From Onchocerca volvulus (lineage: Eukaryota > Nematoda > Chromadorea > Rhabditida > Onchocercidae), in assembly GCA_000499405.2 (NCBI GenBank), contig HG738139.1:2088976-2152975 (forward strand): a DNA stretch of 64,000 bases, in the 5' to 3' direction. Made by a program: the position numbers and the translations under genes. The notes beneath the pieces are model-generated. The model saw nothing but the letters and a program-made list of their open reading frames with translations. It was not told where the DNA came from and did not search any database. Positions 53,531 to 64,000 of the stretch are shown piece by piece; position 1 is the stretch's first letter, and every line of letters starts with the position of its first letter.

Positions 53531-54111
53531 CGTGTGGTTTTACGCATTATTTTTATGAAATTATATTACATGCTTTCAGATTGTTGTACTTTTACTAATA
53601 AAATAATTGTATTTTGTTGAAAATATTTCATTCCCAAAGTTTATATTTGTAATCTTTGTTAATGTTAAGTTTTTTTTTTTTTTTCCATGCAAAATTTGAA
53701 ATAGAATGATATGGGAGGATTTGCTTCGAACATATAATATCACTTGTCGCATATTTCACTTTTTCTTTAATGTTCTTGAATAAAATGGCAATTACAACTT
53801 TCTAATCATTCTATACGGAATATGTACCTGCTTTTACTTATATAAACTGGCATTTGGCAGTACGAGCAAGCATATATCCCGGACTGGCAAATATTTCAGC
53901 GTGATATTAAGCATATCATTTAGTACAAAGCATCTTGCAATGCTCAGTTTATACAAATTTTGGTCAAGTACGACGCGTAATGTGAACTTATTCTGTTTCG
54001 CTTTCGATAAGACATTGGCAATTTCGCAAATGAGACATTGTTCATCGTTGTCATTTAAACTTTATACATTTGTTTCTTTTTTTTTTTCCCGAGCAATGTT
54101 GCAGAATAAAA
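53531..54111. other. Short ADAT3-AASDH intergenic spacer
   Basis: 581 bp between the ADAT3 stop and the AASDH ATG. It contains AATAAA at 53597-53602, a T run near 53671 and an acceptor-like GTTGCAG ending near 54104, eight bases before the AASDH start. The spacing and orientation are compatible with an operon but do not prove one. Confidence 0.55.
53597..53602 (+). terminator. Putative AATAAA poly(A) signal for ADAT3
   Basis: The hexamer begins 67 nt after the ADAT3 stop, in the spacer before AASDH. Confidence 0.4.
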
Positions 54112-57100
54112 ATGTCAACGACACCAATTGCGGAAGCATTTTCAATGATATATGTCGAAGAATTGGATAATTCGTGTGAAATGACAGTGAGCCATGACGA
54201 TGTTATGAATGGAGTGTCGTTGATCGCAGAAAAATTAGCTTCCTATAGGAATTGTCTCGTTGCCGTAGTTCTTCCTAAACATCCGGCATTCGTTTCTGCG
54301 ATACTTGGGTTTGTATTTTTTTTTTGTTATTCAAGTTTATTTATTTTGTAAAAATTTGGAGTTGAACAATATCATCAATTTTCAAAATCATTCTCCTTCA
54401 TTTATCCTATATTTTCTCTTCAACCACAAAATCATTTCATTTTTATCTCAGTGAATTCTGAAATGAATTAAAGTCGATAACCTAAATAAACCTGAAAGTC
54501 TGCAAATGTTACTGAAATGCTGAGCGAATAAAGAACTTTTTCTGATTATTATTTTTATTACTTAATAGCTCACTAAAGTTAATTTATTGAGCTTTCAAAA
54601 ATGCTAAGTGATGCTAGATTTTCAGGATTTTGGAAACGAAGAATTGCTTCGTTTGTTGTTCAAGTATTGAAATGGCAAATAGTTATCGTAGTGCTGCAGT
54701 ATCCTGTATCATTTCTACTATCGCAACAGAAGATAATCAGTTATCAATGAATATACACGGTCTGCAAATTTCTTTTCATCACAATGGATATTATTGTTTG
54801 GATGAATTCGGGAAGGATAAAATTTGCTATTTGATCACTACATCTGGTACATTAGGAGAAAGAAAAGAGATTCTTGTTCCGTATAGCTGCATAATGCCTA
54901 ATATTTGGGACTTCAGGTCTGAATTTCAGATTCTTCAGTTATCTTTTATTTCTATTTTTCATTGATTATTGTTTGGTAAAAAGTTATCATAGTTTGAGGT
55001 ATCAGATCATATCACGAATTTACCATATTGTTAAAGTCACCGTTACGTTGGAAAAATATTTGAAAGGTAGTCTTGCTCATTCTAACATAATCGTTGTTGT
55101 CTATGAAATTTCGGAGAAAATAATTGTTTTCTAATATCGGGAAATTTCTTTTTCATGCTTATATTATTACAGTAGAAAATATAAGATGAGAAACTACTCA
55201 GTAAGATGGTCGGCATGAAAAGCTTCACAAATTATAATCTCTTCGCATGATCAGTTAATTATTAAAGTCTATAAGATTTAAGCGTTTCCTTATTTTGGAA
55301 AAAAATTTGTTGTAGCTTCAAATTTTTCTTCCTTTTAGCCGTCGATTCCAAATTACAACTTTCGATGTTATTCTTTTCGCTACGGCAGCAACGTTTGATC
55401 CATTTGTTGTGGAAATTCTTTTAGCTGTAGTAAATGGTGCAAAACTATTGATTGTTCCGGATTCATTTCGTTCAGTACCATCAAAATTAGTCGATGCAAT
55501 CATTAAATATGGTGTAACTTTTATTCAGGTTAGCTTTTGAATTCTTTTGTCATTTATATTGTATTTAGTGCACGAATTATTTTAAATTTAGTAATTACCA
55601 ACAATTCAAATTTGATTTCAAATTTTTGTTCATAAGAATTATTTACAAAAAAAATGAATGAATTAACATATGCTAATTGAAATTTATTCACTCTGTTTGG
55701 ATTATTTTTCTTTCTTTCTTTCTTTCTTTTTTTTTCTTAATATTATCATAAATAAGGAAAGAAATTGCGAACTGTTTCATTCGTATCCCTATACTATTAT
55801 CATTATTGTTGATTTGATTACAGTACTCGTTTTATGAGTATCTTTAGGATATATTCATTTTGAAAAAAGGCTATGAATCAACTTTTATTTATTTTATGAA
55901 TGGATTTTAATGAGATGACAAACATTCTTGCACTTCGACATATTTGACTTATACTAATTTAAAATTGAATTTATTTCAGATGACACCTTCACAACTGAAA
56001 ATTCTTCCTCACAATGCTTTAACAGAGATTTTTGCCGGTCGATCAACCATACGAACAATAATTTTGGGTGGAGAAGCGTTTCCGATAAATTTTATAAAAC
56101 GTTATCACATTAATGACAAATTTATAAGCTTATATAATGTATATGGAATTACGGAAGTATCTTGTTGGGCTTCTTGTCATAAGATCGATTGGAAGTAAGT
56201 TTGTAAATCAAAAGAACTGATTTAAATAGAGGTATAACAGTTAGGAAAATCAAATATAATTAAGCATTTAGAGAAACTCGCGTGGAAATTGGCCAACCAC
56301 TATTGGGTACAAAATTCAATATAAGTAAAACCGGAGAATTACTTATTGGTGGTTCGAGACGATGTTTCGTAAATGGCAAATTATCAAGAGCTTGGCTTCC
56401 CACTGGTGATATTGTTGAGTTAACAGAGTTGGGAAAAATTTATTGGTGTGATCGATCTGATGATCAGGTTCGTGGCATTACTTGGAAATTTTTTTTATTT
56501 TTATATCTTCAGTTAATTCGAGCAGTCTTTCTATAGAATTTCAAAATTTTTGATAGTTTTTTTTTGAATATAGAATTTCGAAGTTTTTGATAGTCATTTA
56601 TAAATTCAAAGACTATTTTGGTAATATAGCATAGTATGGTGCAGTGATTCAGAAACTGAGAAATAATTTTTGGTAAATCTATATAAATAAAAATATAAAT
56701 GCTCCTTGTTTGTCCTTACAAAATTCGGAAAGTTCTGCACCGATTACTTTCAAATTTGACTCAACCTTGCATTTGAATAGATGCGTGTTTTATATATAAT
56801 ATAAAAACATATTACATGTTATAAAAAAAAAAAACACGTTTTATATAAAAACATATATAATATGTTTTATATAAAACGTGTTTTTACATTACTTTTTTTC
56901 ACGTTTCACGTCCGTGATAACTAAAAGTAAGTAAGGGGACGGAGTTTATTGATCCCGCCTTCCTTTTTTTTTCTCATTCTCCCTCTACCTCCCATGTCTC
57001 TCTCTTTCTCTCTCTATCGCTATGCATATTACATTGGTGAATTAATCCAAGGAAAGAAGGAAAAAAAATGATATGATATATAAATATAAAAATTTTTGCA

Positions 57101-60100
57101 TTTGTAATGAATCTGAAAAAAAAAAAATTTCAAATATCTGTTTAAATTTGAATTTGAAATTCTTTCTAATAAAAATTAGCTTGATTTGTTTGAAAAAAGG
57201 CATCAGTTTAATCCAAAGAAATTTTATTACATTAATTTCAAATATTTCTTAGAATCTTAGGACCAGTCTTTTTGCTCAGTTAATCTTCTCCGACTTAATT
57301 TTGATTTAACTTAATCTGACGTGAATTTATTGTTAAAATATTAACTCATAACTTTCTTCATTTTTCCATAAAATATTCAAGTCCATCAGAAGTACTGGTA
57401 ACTTATAATTTAATATAATTGATACTAATTTTCTCTTTTTTGAATTTTATTTACATTATACCTTCATTTGTTTATTTTTATCCATCTATTTATAACTTGT
57501 GCTTACAAATCGCGAACCAAAATTCTCAGTCAGTTGGGAGCGCCATCACCGAATCGATCTGCTATTGCTTCACTCGATGTAGAATTGCATCGCAAACAAA
57601 ATTACAATATGACTGATCTTTTTTTATATGTGCGATCAAATGTTCCCGAGCTAAAGTTTGAGCAAAAAGGCATTTACAATAAAATAATGCAAACTATCAA
57701 TAAAGGACTTGGCCAGAAGGAACTGGTAAAATATTCCTGATTGATTCTGGCGACAATTCTATCCCAAAATGGCATAGCCTTAACTTTTGCATCGTCCGGG
57801 TTAACTGCAGTATTGGTACCAGGTAGAAAAATGGCTCATTCAGCTTTAAAATAGCCACTGAATATGCAATTCATTGAAACTACCTCATGCAACATTTCCA
57901 AAACATCCGACATGGGAAAAATATTACAAAAAGGCAAACTTATTGTTTGGGATGAATGTACAATGACACATAGAAAATCGGTCGAGACTCTTGATCGATC
58001 ATTGCAAGATTTGCATGGAAATATCAGACCATTTGGGAACGCATTAATATTTGTTTGCAGGAGATTTCAGGCAAACATTACCTGTAATTCCTCGATCGAC
58101 ACCAGCGGACGAAATAAATGCTTGCCTGAATACTCTACTTTTTGTGACCACAAATAAAGACGTTAAAATTAACTACAAATATACGTGTTCAGCTGCAAAA
58201 CGATCGATCAGCTGGAATATTCTTACATCAATTGCTGGATTTCCACCGGTTGATCTGACCGCAGGACGAATTTCATTGCCTCATAACTTCTGCAATTTAG
58301 TAACTTCAAAAGAAGAGTTGGTTGAAAAAATATTCCCGATATTCAAACCAATTATAAGAATTACAATTGGCTGAGTGAACGAGCTATTCTTGCGGCCAAG
58401 AACAAAGACATCGACGAACTTAACAATATTATGCAGTCTAACATTCAAAGCGAGACAGTCATATAGAAGTTCTTCGACACTATTGTGGGAGCAGATGAAG
58501 CGGTTAATTATTCAACAGAATTTTTGAATTCACTCGATCTTCCAGGGATGCCACCGCACGTACTGCAATTGAAAATCGACGTACCAGTTATCAGGTTGCG
58601 AAGTATCAACCAGCCAAAACTTTGTAAGGCACGTGGCTTGCAATAAAAAAATTAATGAGCAGTGTCGTAGAGGCAACAAGACTCTTTAAAGATATTTTGA
58701 CAAGACCCTTTAAAGATGAAGATGTCCTTATTTTTCGCATTCCTATGATTCCAACGGATATGCCATTTCAGTTAAAGAGATTGCAGTCCCCAGTTCAATT
58801 GTTGTTTACATTCACCATCAATAAAGTTCAGGATCAATCTTTAGAATTGTGCGGTTTAGATCTAGAGATGGATTGCTTCTCACATGACAATTATATGTTG
58901 CGTGTTCTAGAGTCGGCAACCGGTCAATCTCTATATCTACAGGAACAACAAAAAATATTGTATACCCATAAGTATTGTGAAATTAAACATATTAGATATG
59001 GGCGAAAACTGAAAAATGTCAAAATGGCAATAATTGTAAATAAGAAATACTAAAGGTCAAGTGGCGCGATATAGTTTTAAAAGGACGAAAAACATATTTA
59101 CCACCAAAACGCTCCAATTAACTGATAAACGACAAAGATCAATGCAACAATAGCAACAGTTCGGAGTTCCAAGGATTTCAGTTCTACAGTTTAAAGCGAC
59201 ACAACAGTCGCAGTAATCTGACAGTTCACTTGAATAGTATACTTCTCTATCATCGACAAAGGAAAGAATAACCCAGTGATCAATTTACCTGGATGTTCTC
59301 TGATAATTGTTTGTTACGAAGAAACACTCTTCGCCAATCAATAAAACATTCCTCAACAGCATTCATCTCTGTCACACAAGATACAAAAAACTTTTTTCAC
59401 ACTTATTGCTGACCTAGTCTAATCACGATAGCAAGAATCAGTCTCCAATCCAATCAAACTACAAATCAAATTACAAAATATCAATTTTTTCCCCCCAAAT
59501 ACTAGAAAAATGTACTTCCTCTTTTTTTTTTTTCACTTAACCTGACTGAGCTACAGCAATGCGTGTATAAAAACTTGCGTGTATTCGAATGCAATGTTGT
59601 GTCAAAATTTCAAAGCAATAAATAAGGATTTTCTGATATCTAAGATTTTGAATTAATATAGATAGGACGAGTGTTTAAGATTTTTGAACAAACAAAAATT
59701 GACATTTCTATTTATATAGATTAGCTGGATCGATCACGCAGAGCGTGACCAGGTCCAGCTAGTGGATGATAATTCTATCGTTATAATATGATCTGGAAAT
59801 GAAAAAAATAACTGGAACAAAGGCCATAATTTTTCGATCAGATCTTTGCAGTAAAAATTTGTCTGGTAAAATGTGATTCTTCTAAGCATTATTTTTCAGC
59901 AAAAGATTAATGGAATAAACATAAGCTTATCAGGACTAGCCCAAAAAGCGGAAGAATATGATGGCATTCAGTCGGCTTTAGCGTTACGTCGTCAACAATC
60001 TATTTTACTATTTGTACATGTCACAAACAGCGCAACTGTACAAACTGATTTATGCAAAACTTTAGCAGTAGGATTACCACTGATAGTCATTTGTGTGGAT

Positions 60101-63100
60101 AATTGGCCAGTAACAGGAAATGGTTGGTAAATAAAGAAATATTTTATCACTAACTGTACTCGGCATGCTCCACATGGCCGGTCCAGCTCGTTTATATGGG
60201 CCGACATCGGGGAATGTAGCCGGCTTCAGCTAGTCCATATAAATGAAAATGTAATTCTTCGTTTGTTCGAAATCTTAGATTTCGAAAGTTTTTTTCTACT
60301 GCTTTGAAATTTTGAAAGAATATTGCACTGGAATACGCGCATACTTTTGATTGCATACTGATTGCATACTAAATCGCATACTGATCGCATACTGATCGCA
60401 TACTGATCGCATACTGATTGCATACTAAAGGCCACATCCACTTTACAAAAAGTAAGCGTGGTTAATAGATTCAGTCCACTCACTTACTTTGACCTGTCAC
60501 AGATGTGACAGGTAAAAAAAAGGTATATCTAAAACTACGCGCATATTCGAATGCAGTGTTATGTCAAAATTTTAATTCAATGAGTAAAAACTTGAAACAC
60601 TGTGTCAAAATCAATAATGAACATTTACGACAAAGAAGCAATCCAAGATAGGACCTAATATTAGAAGTCAGAGAGGTAATTCATAAATTGCTTGAAGGGA
60701 ACATTTCATAATACATTATCATGACCTCGACATTTCTACGACGCAACCAAATTTCTCAAAAATCAAAAGATAAACAAGAGAAGCGATAAGTTAAGAGAGA
60801 AAGAAGATGCTTCTTCTATAATAATAAGTTTTCAGGGAAAGCTGATCGACGAAAGTTAATGCAAATTTTTGAACAGAAGACTTTGGTTTTTACGATGGAA
60901 GACTTGAGTAAATTATTTGAAAATTTTAGTAAGTTCTTCATTATTCTAATATATTTGAGTTTAATGGTATATTAATGAAAAGATTATTATCTAAATTCAA
61001 TGGCGAAAATATTAAAAGTGCAAACAAAAAGTGAAAAGAATGATTGGAAAATGAGAAACTAGAAGATAAAATTGAAAAAAAGAATCAAAGCCTAATCATC
61101 TCTTTCCTCAACCTTGTTATTCTTTTTCCTTCTCCAATACATATATATATATATATATACATGTATTTTTAATATCTTCCATTAAATTTAAATAATATAT
61201 ATAATAAAAAGATATATTAGAAAAAGATATATAAAAAGATATACATATCTTTTGCTAATATATATGATACATCTTTTCATGACATGCTATTTTATATCTT
61301 GCAAGTTATTCATAAAAGTTTTATTTACATTTCCAAAAAATCTTTAAATTTCATAGTTGGCATAAGTATTAGTTTATTTTCCTTTGCGCTAAGAATTCTT
61401 GTATTTATCTGTAGAACTCTATGAAAGTGAGCATTTAAATGTAAATATGGCTTTACATAGGGAACGATAATTTGCAGCTTTTCTTGCAGAGATAAATCTA
61501 AGAACCGATCAACAAATGACTTTCAAAGATTTGGGTTTGGATTCTTCACGGGCGGCTGAATTGACTCTAAAAACGGAACATCTTTTGAAGCAACGCAATT
61601 TTCCACTTCTGCAATATCTTCTTTCGGATACGGGAACGATTGCTGGATTTTTAGATGCGCTTGATTTTAATCAAAATGTGCGAGAAAGGAATATCATACA
61701 CTCGCGAGAAATACGTATTAAGCCAATAGAAAATTCTGTTAATGTTAAATTATTGTGGGAATATGATTTGGGAAAATGCATCGATGCAACACCTGTAGTG
61801 GAAAATGGGTATGAATCACACGATTCAAATAAAATTTTTTAACTTTGAATTTTTTTTCTCGGTAAAATTCAGGTCTAAGAGTCGAAATAATGATGAATTT
61901 CTATATAGATGCATGAAATTTACTCTAGTTTCTGATTTTCTGATTATGGTACCTTGTAGTACCATCCTATGCTAAAAAGCACATTGTAAGACCATTTCAG
62001 TACATAATATGGTTAGTCTATGCGGGTTATGATACATTTCTTTTGATGCTATTTGCATCAATTAAAATACTTGACAAAATAATAAATTAATTCAATGCTA
62101 TGTTGGTCATCTTCAAAATTTTAACTTTTAATTAAGTTTGAAAATTTTCGAAATTGTTTAAATTGGGAAAAATTATTGAGAATTTTTTTAGTTCAATTTT
62201 TCTGGGTTCACATTCTGGAAGATTCGTTTCGTTATCTCTGGATGGGACTAAAAAATGGGAAATTGAATTTGGTGGACGAATTGAAGCGACTGCTTGCTGT
62301 CAAAATGGTATCATTGCTGTAGGTTTGTTTTTCTTATTTACATAGTTGTCTCCTATTTTCATTCGCATTTAGAAATATTTGAGATTTTCCTTCGTATTAT
62401 ACTACATCTGGATCCCATTTTTTACCATGGAAGCACTTTCTCAGGTAACAGAAGAATTCTCCTATGAATAAATTATATGCTTAATTGACATTGATTATCA
62501 ATCCTCGATTTCGGTTTTTATGTTTCCTGTTATTTGTTGCTCATGTAATTAAAATTCATTTGTAATTCGCTTTGTTTCATTTTATTGAAAGGTAGATCTG
62601 TTTATGTTCTAAATTTTTCACAACCTTTAGTCCTATCTACTTAGAATAGCCTAGAAAAAAAAAAAAAAAAAGAACTTTTGCCAAGAATTTTATCTTCTTT
62701 TTCTTCATCCATATATTGGCTTTCGAGAAACTATTTTGATATTTTATAGGCTGCTACGATGGCTATCTGTATTTTCTGGATGAAAAAAGCGGACGGATAA
62801 TATGGAAATTTGCCACAGGGAATGTTATCAAATCTCCTTCTGTACTTATTGATGCGGGAAATAAGTGCTTGTTCGGATCGCATGATAAATGTCTTTATTT
62901 GCTTGATATCAAGGTGAGTTGTTAGACGTTACATCCGTAATATTCTTCAGCTCATACACTCTCATATCTTCTTCATTATACATGTTTATGATGTCTTAAA
63001 ATAGCTTTAGGTATTTAAGTAATTACATCTTTTTATGATTATCTGTACATTTTCCATTTATTTTTCATTTATTTTAGAATCAGATGATACTGTGGAAGGT

Positions 63101-64000
63101 ACTATGTGATGGTAGTATTCTATCATCACCTGTACTTACCGGTACAACTGTATTGTGTGCCACTTTACGAGGGGAATTTCTTGGTGTTGAATTAGTAAGT
63201 TTTAAAAAGCCTTCTCTCTTTTGTTTTTTCTGGGTGCTATTGTCGTATTTCATTTGGAAAATGTTTGCATATTATAGGATAGGTTATCTTTTTTAGATTT
63301 TTCTAAATTTCAAGTTTTAACAGTCGGAGCGTGAGATAGTTTCTTTTTTTTCCATTTGAAAAATAATTTGCTATGAGTTCATTTGTATGATTGTGGCAGT
63401 TGTATGTGACTATTTGCTAGACAATTTAAATCAGTAGTTTATTCTAACTTTATTACTGTCAGAAAATTTTCATTGCTAATTTCGAGGAATCGTTGATAGA
63501 GTAAGTGCAAATGAGCGGATGAAAGCCATTATTATCTATAATCAAATTATTTGATGTTAAAGTTACCTGCTTCAAGAGTAATTGAAATACTGTAACCAAG
63601 TTTTATCTCTTGATTTTGAAGTAGTGACAAAGAAAATTATTTATTTCGAGTAGAAAGTCTTCATTTCAAAAATAATTTGGATTTTTATAATTTAAAATTC
63701 TCGTATCTTCAAGTATTCTATACGTCCGATTTTTTGTTTTGCATAGTCGGTAAAGCTGCGTTTTAAAACTCTCATTGGCCATAAATTTATTTTTTCCGGA
63801 ATGCTTAGAATTATAAAATTTTTTTTAAGTGGCGGCCAATAGTCCTGAACAGAAAGCTATTCTTTAGTGTCTATAAAAATTTGCATCTTTTTTCTGAACG
63901 CTTTTATGAAATAAACGGAATTTCTCAAATGAATCATGATAATATGGCGATTATGGGAAGGAATATTATTTCAGCGGAACAATTGTATCTTTTTCGATTA
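54112..64000 (+). CDS. aasdh: AASDH homologue (ACSF4; adenylation, carrier and PQQ-type repeats), incomplete at the right edge
   Basis: Exons: 54112-54308, 54626-54916, 55339-55528, 55980-56194, 56272-56467, 59900-60122, 60836-60928, 61490-61808, 62192-62322, 62750-62913, 63078-63194, and probably one starting at 63975 and running off the window. The first eleven give 712 residues with all phases matched. Adenylation motifs: TTSGTLGERK (about 137-146), NVYGITE (279-285), TGD (342-344) and the A10 Lys in NGKADR (K439). A carrier domain has the phosphopantetheine Ser in LGLDSS (S487). PQQ-type propeller repeats follow (LLWEYDLGKCIDATP, FLGSHSGRFVSLSL, LFGSHDKCLYLLD). The same order is seen in human AASDH (1098 aa), a beta-alanine-activating, non-canonical acyl-CoA synthetase relative. 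The 3.4-kb intron 56468-59899 holds a Helitron; the intron 60123-60835 holds another fragment. The start follows a GTTGCAG acceptor by eight bases. Confidence 0.9.
56830..56885. repeat. AT-rich palindrome inside the Helitron
   Basis: AAAACACGTTTTATATAAAA on the left pairs with TTTTATATAAAACGTGTTTT on the right around a short TATAATAT-type centre, with a one-base bulge. It lies about 150 bp from the Helitron left end. Confidence 0.7.
57525..58981 (+). pseudogene. Helitron PIF1-like helicase pseudogene
   Basis: Pieces of the Helitron helicase appear in order but in several frames with stop codons: PSPNRSAIASLDVELHRKQN (about 57540), LTFASSGLTAVLVPG (about 57780), KLIVWDECTMTHRKSVETLD (motif II, about 57940), AGDFRQTLPVIPRSTPADE (about 58055), SERAILAAKNKDIDELNN (about 58375), LDLPGMPPH (about 58537) and FTINKVQDQSLEL (motif VI, about 58810). 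The Walker A segment between 57720 and 57760 is not recognisable. The copy is clearly dead. No Rep/HUH domain precedes it, so the element is a truncated derivative. Confidence 0.88.
60150..60233. mobile_element. Helitron 3'-end-like remnant ending in CTAG
   Basis: In the AASDH intron after 60122, a GC-rich stretch carries the small hairpin CCGA-CA-TCGG and ends TTCAGCTAG (CTAG at 60230-60233). It resembles the CCAGCTAG end of the 3-kb Helitron, and a second GGTCCAGCT lies just upstream. It directly abuts a Helitron-like 5' end at 60234. Confidence 0.5.
60234..60600 (+). mobile_element. Second Helitron-related fragment
   Basis: It starts TCCATATAAATGAAAATG, and its next 100 bases parallel the 5' end of the 3-kb Helitron (TTTGTT, then TTCGGAAAG/TTCGAAAG, then TGCAC...GCG). 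The segment around 60540-60585 (ATTCGAATGCAGTGTTATG and onwards) resembles the 3' part of that Helitron at about 59580-59625. In between are the 11-bp tandem repeat and a perfect hairpin, ACCTGTCAC-AGAT-GTGACAGGT (60492-60513). No clear CTAG end is seen, so the right boundary is approximate. Confidence 0.6.
60349..60426. repeat. 11-bp tandem repeat, seven copies
   Basis: Units of GATYGCATACT: 60349-60359, 60360-60370, a 12-bp variant at 60371-60382 (AAATCGCATACT), 60383-60393, 60394-60404, 60405-60415 and 60416-60426. It lies within the second Helitron fragment. Confidence 0.92.

Larger units (their letters stand above)
56678..59762 (+). mobile_element. Helitron (rolling-circle transposon), 3085 bp, in an AASDH intron
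   Basis: The left end begins TCTATATAAATAAAAATA at 56678, a typical Helitron 5' terminus. The right end has the hairpin TCACGC-AGA-GCGTGA (59734-59748), then 10 nt, then CTAG (59759-59762). The flanks are A (56677) and T (59763), the expected A/T insertion site with no target duplication. Inside is a decayed PIF1-type helicase; no Rep/HUH nuclease domain is visible. The element lies in the sense orientation within the AASDH intron and does not interrupt the exons. An A/T-rich palindrome sits near its left end. Confidence 0.85.

Overview
This 64-kb window is AT-rich, intron-rich eukaryotic DNA. I read it as a nematode chromosome, most likely clade III/spirurid or filarial-like (inference). The introns are short to medium with TTTCAG-type acceptors, the M16 peptidase most resembles the nematode C05D11.1-type proteins, and start codons lie just downstream of acceptor-like TTTCAG sites that suggest spliced-leader trans-splicing. 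None of the genes looks bacterial. I recognised no tRNA or rRNA gene. Gene models were built by hand: exon phases were matched at every junction, and each complete model has a length divisible by three.

Layout, all on + unless stated. (1) 1-797: last two exons of an unrecognised gene. (2) 3640-5769: CCDC134 homologue, a secreted/ER protein ending in RTEL. (3) 7023-9592: ZFAND1 homologue with two AN1 zinc fingers. (4) 10639-12345: RNase H1-type enzyme with a presequence-like N terminus. (5) 13691-13906, minus strand: GTF2H5/TTDA, the 71-residue TFIIH subunit, convergent with the RNase H gene. (6) 16201-25938: 22-exon M16 metallopeptidase, with a possible alternative first exon at 15044-15065. 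(7) 28422-38087: TRIM-NHL protein (RING, two B-boxes, coiled coil, NHL) of the NHL-2/NCL-1/Brat class. (8) 44294-48261: ORC4, with degenerate Walker A and B motifs. (9) 51045-53530: ADAT3, the non-catalytic partner of the tRNA wobble adenosine deaminase. (10) 54112 to beyond the right edge: AASDH (adenylation domain, carrier domain, PQQ-type repeats), incomplete. A Helitron with intact-looking ends and a decayed PIF1-type helicase sits in one AASDH intron, and a second Helitron fragment with an 11-bp tandem repeat sits in the next.

The genes are mostly housekeeping and do not form one pathway. They cover DNA replication (ORC4, RNase H), transcription and repair (GTF2H5), tRNA editing (ADAT3), post-transcriptional control (TRIM-NHL), proteostasis (ZFAND1, M16) and secretion (CCDC134). 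ORC4, ADAT3 and AASDH run head to tail, and the ADAT3-AASDH gap is only 581 bp. Gene-poor stretches are T-rich, most strikingly 38.1-44.3 kb, which includes an 84-nt T run. I found no wholly new system. The most interesting signals are the ORC4 ATPase decay, four GC-AG introns, the possible two N termini of the M16 peptidase, the Helitron pair with a CTAG/TC junction, and a pre-miRNA-like hairpin in an M16 intron.
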